Part shown: piece by piece, positions 6,413-9,330 of the stretch
Layout of the letters: each line of letters starts with the position of its first letter
Numbering within the stretch: position 1 is the first letter of the stretch
From: an uncultured Planctomycetia bacterium
Lineage (GTDB): Bacteria; Planctomycetota; UBA1135; GCA-002686595
DNA: 9,330 nucleotides
Direction: 5' to 3'
Assembly (NCBI GenBank): GCA_938003765.1
Contig: CALKYE010000195.1
Span: forward strand, 1 to 9,330
Made by a program: the position numbers and the translations under genes
Notes under the pieces: generated by a model
Told to the model about the DNA's origin: nothing
Seen by the model: only the letters and a program-made list of their open reading frames with translations
Database searches by the model: none

Positions 6413-9039
6413 CGCAGCATCTCCTGTCGTCGCGTGACGAACCACATGGCTGCAAGCGCCGCGCTCCCCGCGGCGAACAGCGCCAGTCCCCAGCGCCACG
6501 AGGCCGGCTCGTAGCGAAGCTCGACCATGTGCTCGCCGGCCGGAACATCGAGCGCGCTGAAGGCGTAGTTGGCGCGCACGAGCTCCGTCGGCGACCCGTC
6601 GAGGTAAGCGTTCCACCCCGGGTAGTGAGCCTTGGCCACGAGCAAGTAGTGCGGCTCGTCCTGTTCGACACGCATGGTCAGCGCCGTGGGCAGCTCGTCG
6701 ATCACCGCGACCTCCGCGCGAGCCGTCTGAGGTCGCGCTCTCGCGCCGCGGCGCGCCGCTCGCGCTCCGCCGCGCTCGGTGGCCGCGTCGCTGTCGTCGA
6801 TGGTCCGCTCGGCTGCTTCTTCCGCGCGAGCGCGCCGTCGTTGTCCTCTCGCCTGCTTGCTCGCCTCAGAATCCTCGGCCGATTCCGGGGCGGATCGGAT
6901 CGCGAACGTCGCCGGGGTCTGCGGTCCCAGCAACAGCGACTCTTCGAGGTTGGGTCGATTCCGCGTGCTGCGCGCGAGCCACTGCTGGTCGCTCTCGCAG
7001 CGAGTGGCGTAGCTCACCAGACGTGCGCGAGCCGCTGGCCGGTCGAAGCGGTGCACGAGCTGTCCGCCGATGCGGCCGAGCAACTCGAGTCGCTCCGGGG
7101 CCCCGTTCCAATGCGGCGACGGCGCGCCGTTGATCTCGGCGGGCGCACCCACGCCGGGCGGACGGAGCGTGCACAGCTCGACACCCAGCATCCACAGCGC
7201 CGCTTCGTTCGCTCGGATCGCCGCGTGCCACATGTCGACGGGCATGCAGGTCTCCGAGTACCAGGCTTCGAAGTGAGCGACGAGCAGCGCGTCGTAGTTG
7301 GCCGGTTGTCGCCGTCCGTAGAGCAGGTTGGCGTTGGCCGGCAGCCCCTCGCGCGTCAGCGAGACGTACTCGCCGTCACCGAGCAGTCGCCGCAGCGTGA
7401 TCATCGCGCGCGTCTGCGGGTACACGTAGCGATCGGCGCAGACCGTCTGGTACGGCGCGAACACGCCGGCGGTCTGGGCGAAGACGGCCGCCAGAGTGAG
7501 AGCGACGAGCGCGGCGCGCACGCGCGAGTTGACGATCACGCAGGCCGTCGCGAGGGCCAGCGCTGCTCCGCCGATCCACAGCGCAAGCGTGTCGACGTGC
7601 GCGTGGGCTCGCGCGACCTTCTCGGGCGCCGTGACGAGGTCGTCGGCGACGGTCGTGATGAGCTCGTGCGCGGCGGGCGTGGCGAGCCACAGCACAGCGG
7701 CGGCCTGTAGCAGCGTCGTGAGCGCGGCGCCGACGCGTCGTCGCGCTCCGCTCTTCAACAGCTCGTCGAGCTCGAAGGCCGCCAGCACCGCCACGCAGAA
7801 GGTTCCGACGGTCTGGCTGACCCAACGCGGCACGTAAGCGAGTCCGGGCACGATGTCGACGACATCGGAGATCAGCGGCGCGTCGTGCGCCCAGAGCGCC
7901 CACAGCACGAGCAGCGCGCTGGTGGCGAGCACGCGCGGGTCTCTCCAATCTCGCAGCATCGCGCGCAGGGCGAGCAGGCCGGCGGTCGCGCCGCAGTACG
8001 CGAGGTTCCCGATCTCGTAGTTCGGGCGCGGGAGCTTGGCGCCGAAGGCCTGTCCGTCGATCGGGATGCCGAACAGGTTGGGGAACACGTAGCGGGGCCA
8101 GTGTTCGAGCGGGAGCCCCGAGAGGGACGAGCCCATCGAGGTCGACACGCGCGCCGAGTTGGCGACGTACTCCGCGAACGGCAGCAACTGCGGAGCGCTG
8201 AGCATCACCGCGATCGCTGCGACGAGGAGCATGCGCGCCGCCAGCGCTGCGCATGTCGCAACGCCGCCGGCAGCTCCTCGAGCGCGCCACGCGAGCGTCC
8301 CCAGTCGCGTTCCGACCCACACGAACACGATCAAGCCGCAGAAGAACAGCGTCTCGGGGTGGCCGGCGTACGTTTGACCTGCGAGCAGTCCGCACAGCAG
8401 GACCCACCAGCCCGCGAGTCGCGGGCGCGCGCCGCTCGACCACGCGCTCTCGCAGCGCTGCAGGATCACTTCGCAGCACCACAACACCGCCGGCAGGTAC
8501 GCCACGACGGCCGAGTGCGGGTACGAGAGGAGCAGAGCGTTGTAGCCGCAGAACGTGAACGCCAGCGCGCCGCCCAGCGCCGCCAGTTCGCCCAGCGCGG
8601 CGCGGCGCAGGAACAGGTACGTGAACCAGCCGATGGCGAACAGTCGCGCGAGCGACGTCACGAGCAACGCGAACTTGAGCTCGAGCGCGTAGAAGGGGAG
8701 CGTGAACAGCGAGAACACCGCTGACTGGTAATTGCCGATCAGCGGCGCGCCGGCGCCGTTCATCGGGTTCCACAGCGGGATGCGCCCGTTGAGCAACTCG
8801 GCCTTGGCGAACAACACCCACGGCACGAACTCCGTGAACGGATCGCTGAGCACCTGGTTGCGCGGCTGGTAGTTGCGCGCGATCTGGGTCAGCGTGTTGT
8901 TCTGCAACACGTCGACCGTCAGGAACGTGCTCGTGCGAACGTTCGACAGCGGCTCCCACAGGAAAACGCAGCAAGCAAGCGCCAAGAGCAACGCTGCGCG
9001 GATCAACTCCCGCCGAGGGATCGGCGGGATGGGCTGCAC
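6409..9039 (-). CDS. YfhO-like GT-C type multi-spanning membrane protein
   Basis: This is a large integral membrane protein, 876 residues from the GTG at 9039. A first helix (RAALLLALACCVFLW) is followed by a long outer loop with SDPFTEFVPWVLFAKAELL, GRIPLWNPMNGAGAP and NYQSAVFSLFTLPFYAL, the typical first-loop signature of YfhO-like proteins. About ten further hydrophobic helices follow, then a periplasmic C-terminal domain with YPGWNAYLDG and VPAGEHMVELRYEP and a final helix. In Firmicutes, YfhO-type proteins transfer sugars from a polyprenyl carrier to lipoteichoic acid; here a sugar-transfer role is inferred and the acceptor is unknown. An Arg/Ala/Glu-rich insert at 6715-6891 interrupts the C-terminal domain. 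The start is uncertain: a TTG at 9111 adds 24 residues, but that stretch has codon use unlike the gene body. No clear ribosome site precedes either start. Confidence 0.9.
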   Translation of the reverse strand: MQPIPPIPRRELIRAALLLALACCVFLWEPLSNVRTSTFLTVDVLQNNTLTQIARNYQPRNQVLSDPFTEFVPWVLFAKAELLNGRIPLWNPMNGAGAPLIGNYQSAVFSLFTLPFYALELKFALLVTSLARLFAIGWFTYLFLRRAALGELAALGGALAFTFCGYNALLLSYPHSAVVAYLPAVLWCCEVILQRCESAWSSGARPRLAGWWVLLCGLLAGQTYAGHPETLFFCGLIVFVWVGTRLGTLAWRARGAAGGVATCAALAARMLLVAAIAVMLSAPQLLPFAEYVANSARVSTSMGSSLSGLPLEHWPRYVFPNLFGIPIDGQAFGAKLPRPNYEIGNLAYCGATAGLLALRAMLRDWRDPRVLATSALLVLWALWAHDAPLISDVVDIVPGLAYVPRWVSQTVGTFCVAVLAAFELDELLKSGARRRVGAALTTLLQAAAVLWLATPAAHELITTVADDLVTAPEKVARAHAHVDTLALWIGGAALALATACVIVNSRVRAALVALTLAAVFAQTAGVFAPYQTVCADRYVYPQTRAMITLRRLLGDGEYVSLTREGLPANANLLYGRRQPANYDALLVAHFEAWYSETCMPVDMWHAAIRANEAALWMLGVELCTLRPPGVGAPAEINGAPSPHWNGAPERLELLGRIGGQLVHRFDRPAARARLVSYATRCESDQQWLARSTRNRPNLEESLLLGPQTPATFAIRSAPESAEDSEASKQARGQRRRARAEEAAERTIDDSDAATERGGARAARRGARARPQTARAEVAVIDELPTALTMRVEQDEPHYLLVAKAHYPGWNAYLDGSPTELVRANYAFSALDVPAGEHMVELRYEPASWRWGLALFAAGSAALAAMWFVTRRQEMLR
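6421..6425 (-). promoter_or_regulatory. Ribosome binding site for the SASA-family gene, inside the YfhO-like gene
   Basis: AGGAG on the minus strand lies within the last codons of the YfhO-like gene, eight bases before the ATG at 6412. That ATG shares two bases (TG) with the TGA stop at 6411-6409, forming ATGA. This arrangement fixes the start of the lipoprotein and supports termination-reinitiation coupling of the two genes. Confidence 0.75.
9008..9029. repeat. Perfect 9-bp hairpin at the start of the YfhO-like gene
   Basis: Bases 9008-9016 (TCCCGCCGA) are exactly complementary to 9021-9029 (TCGGCGGGA), with a 4-base loop at 9017-9020. It lies in the coding strand within the first ten codons after the GTG at 9039, encoding part of PPIPRRE. 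A stem of this strength near a start codon could slow initiation or hide a ribosome site, but it may also simply reflect the GC-rich codons for Pro and Arg. Confidence 0.45.
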
Positions 9040-9152
9040 GAAGGCGGCGATGTGGGGGCCGGGTGCGTCCGTGGGGGAAAGGACGCGCCGACCCCTGAAG
9101 GCTACGGGCAACCCGGCTGCGCCGTCGAGATGGGTGATCCGCTTGTCATGAA

Positions 9153-9172
9153 GCTCGGGTCACCACCCGAGC
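9153..9172. repeat. Perfect 8-bp hairpin upstream of the YfhO-like gene
   Basis: GCTCGGGT (9153-9160) pairs exactly with ACCCGAGC (9165-9172) around the loop CACC. It lies between the possible stop of an upstream minus-strand gene (9241) and the YfhO-like start. On the minus strand it is followed by TTCATGAC, without a T-run. It may be the transcript end of the upstream gene, a leader structure of the YfhO-like gene or a protein site. The rest of 9040-9240 shows no credible gene. Confidence 0.4.
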
Positions 9173-9240
9173 GCTGACGCGCCTTGGATTCGCGCGCGGG
9201 CGAAGCGCCGCATCGCGCCACTTGCGCCGGCGCGCGATCG

Positions 9241-9330
9241 CTAGATCGACCCGGCGAAGCGCAGCCGAGCACGGAGCGCGCGCTTCCCGGCCAGAACGAG
9301 GTGTCCGAGGCGTCTGCTGGCTCCGGCGGC
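9241..9330 (-). CDS. Possible C-terminal end of an unidentified protein (5' end beyond window)
   Basis: On the minus strand one frame runs from the window edge to a TAG at 9243-9241. It encodes 29 residues, including RRLGHLVLAGKRALRARL, and ends FAGSI. About four fifths of third codon positions are G or C, compatible with coding here, but the other two minus frames are open over the same stretch, so the evidence is thin. The basic amphipathic tail would suit the end of a membrane-associated protein such as a glycosyltransferase, but this is a guess. If real, it reads toward the YfhO-like gene. Confidence 0.3.
   Translation of the reverse strand, partial: AAGASRRLGHLVLAGKRALRARLRFAGSI

Noticed and set aside
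6529..7710. Plus-strand open frame of 393 codons antisense to the YfhO-like gene
   Set aside because: The sequence is arginine-rich with low-complexity composition; the minus strand carries clear membrane helices and family motifs throughout.
7376..8974. Minus-strand open frame of 532 codons in a different frame from the YfhO-like gene
   Set aside because: It is an out-of-frame shadow with a very high Arg content and no hydrophobic segments. The overlapping true frame explains the region.
9235..9248. Palindrome CGATC/GATCG around the possible stop at 9241
   Set aside because: A 5-bp stem of common tetramers such as GATC is likely by chance and is too short to call a site.

Overview
This is a GC-rich window with no tRNA, rRNA, CRISPR array, transposase or phage gene that I could see. 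The gene content suggests a Planctomycetota bacterium, or a related PVC or deep-branching marine or soil lineage. It combines a DUF6288 protein (PDZ-like segment plus alpha/alpha toroid), a sialate O-acetylesterase-family lipoprotein and a large YfhO-like membrane protein. Shine-Dalgarno sites are often weak and many arginine-rich antisense frames stay open. The lineage is an inference from gene content and base composition, not from a marker gene.

Layout. Positions 1-48 hold the 3' end of a plus-strand gene, followed by a strong hairpin at 75-94. A plus-strand gene at 332-1042 encodes a small two-helix membrane protein with a PsbP/DUF1795-like soluble domain. Everything from 1112 leftward-reading to about 9039 lies on the minus strand, so 1043-1111 is a convergent junction. 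Read in the direction of transcription, the minus-strand genes are: a YfhO-like GT-C type membrane protein; a sialate O-acetylesterase-family lipoprotein, overlapping it by ATGA; an SDR oxidoreductase 48 bp later; a 365-bp gap with a perfect palindrome; then a tight set of three, a DoxX-like membrane protein, the exported DUF6288 protein (34 bp later) and a dienelactone hydrolase-family protein (42 bp later). A possible C-terminus of a further minus-strand gene lies at 9241-9330.

How the genes may work together. The YfhO-like protein and the lipoprotein are almost certainly translated together and both face the periplasm or cell surface, so a joint role in surface glycan work is likely. The lipoprotein keeps the full SASA family scaffold but has lost the residues normally used for catalysis: the serine of GQSNM, the glutamate of QGE and the histidine of DIHP. 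It is therefore probably a pseudoenzyme, and this is the most interesting observation in the window. A second oddity is an Arg/Ala/Glu-rich insert of about 58 residues in the C-terminal periplasmic domain of the YfhO-like protein. The other enzymes (SDR, dienelactone hydrolase) keep all their catalytic residues and look ordinary. I found no clear evidence of a defence system or mobile element.
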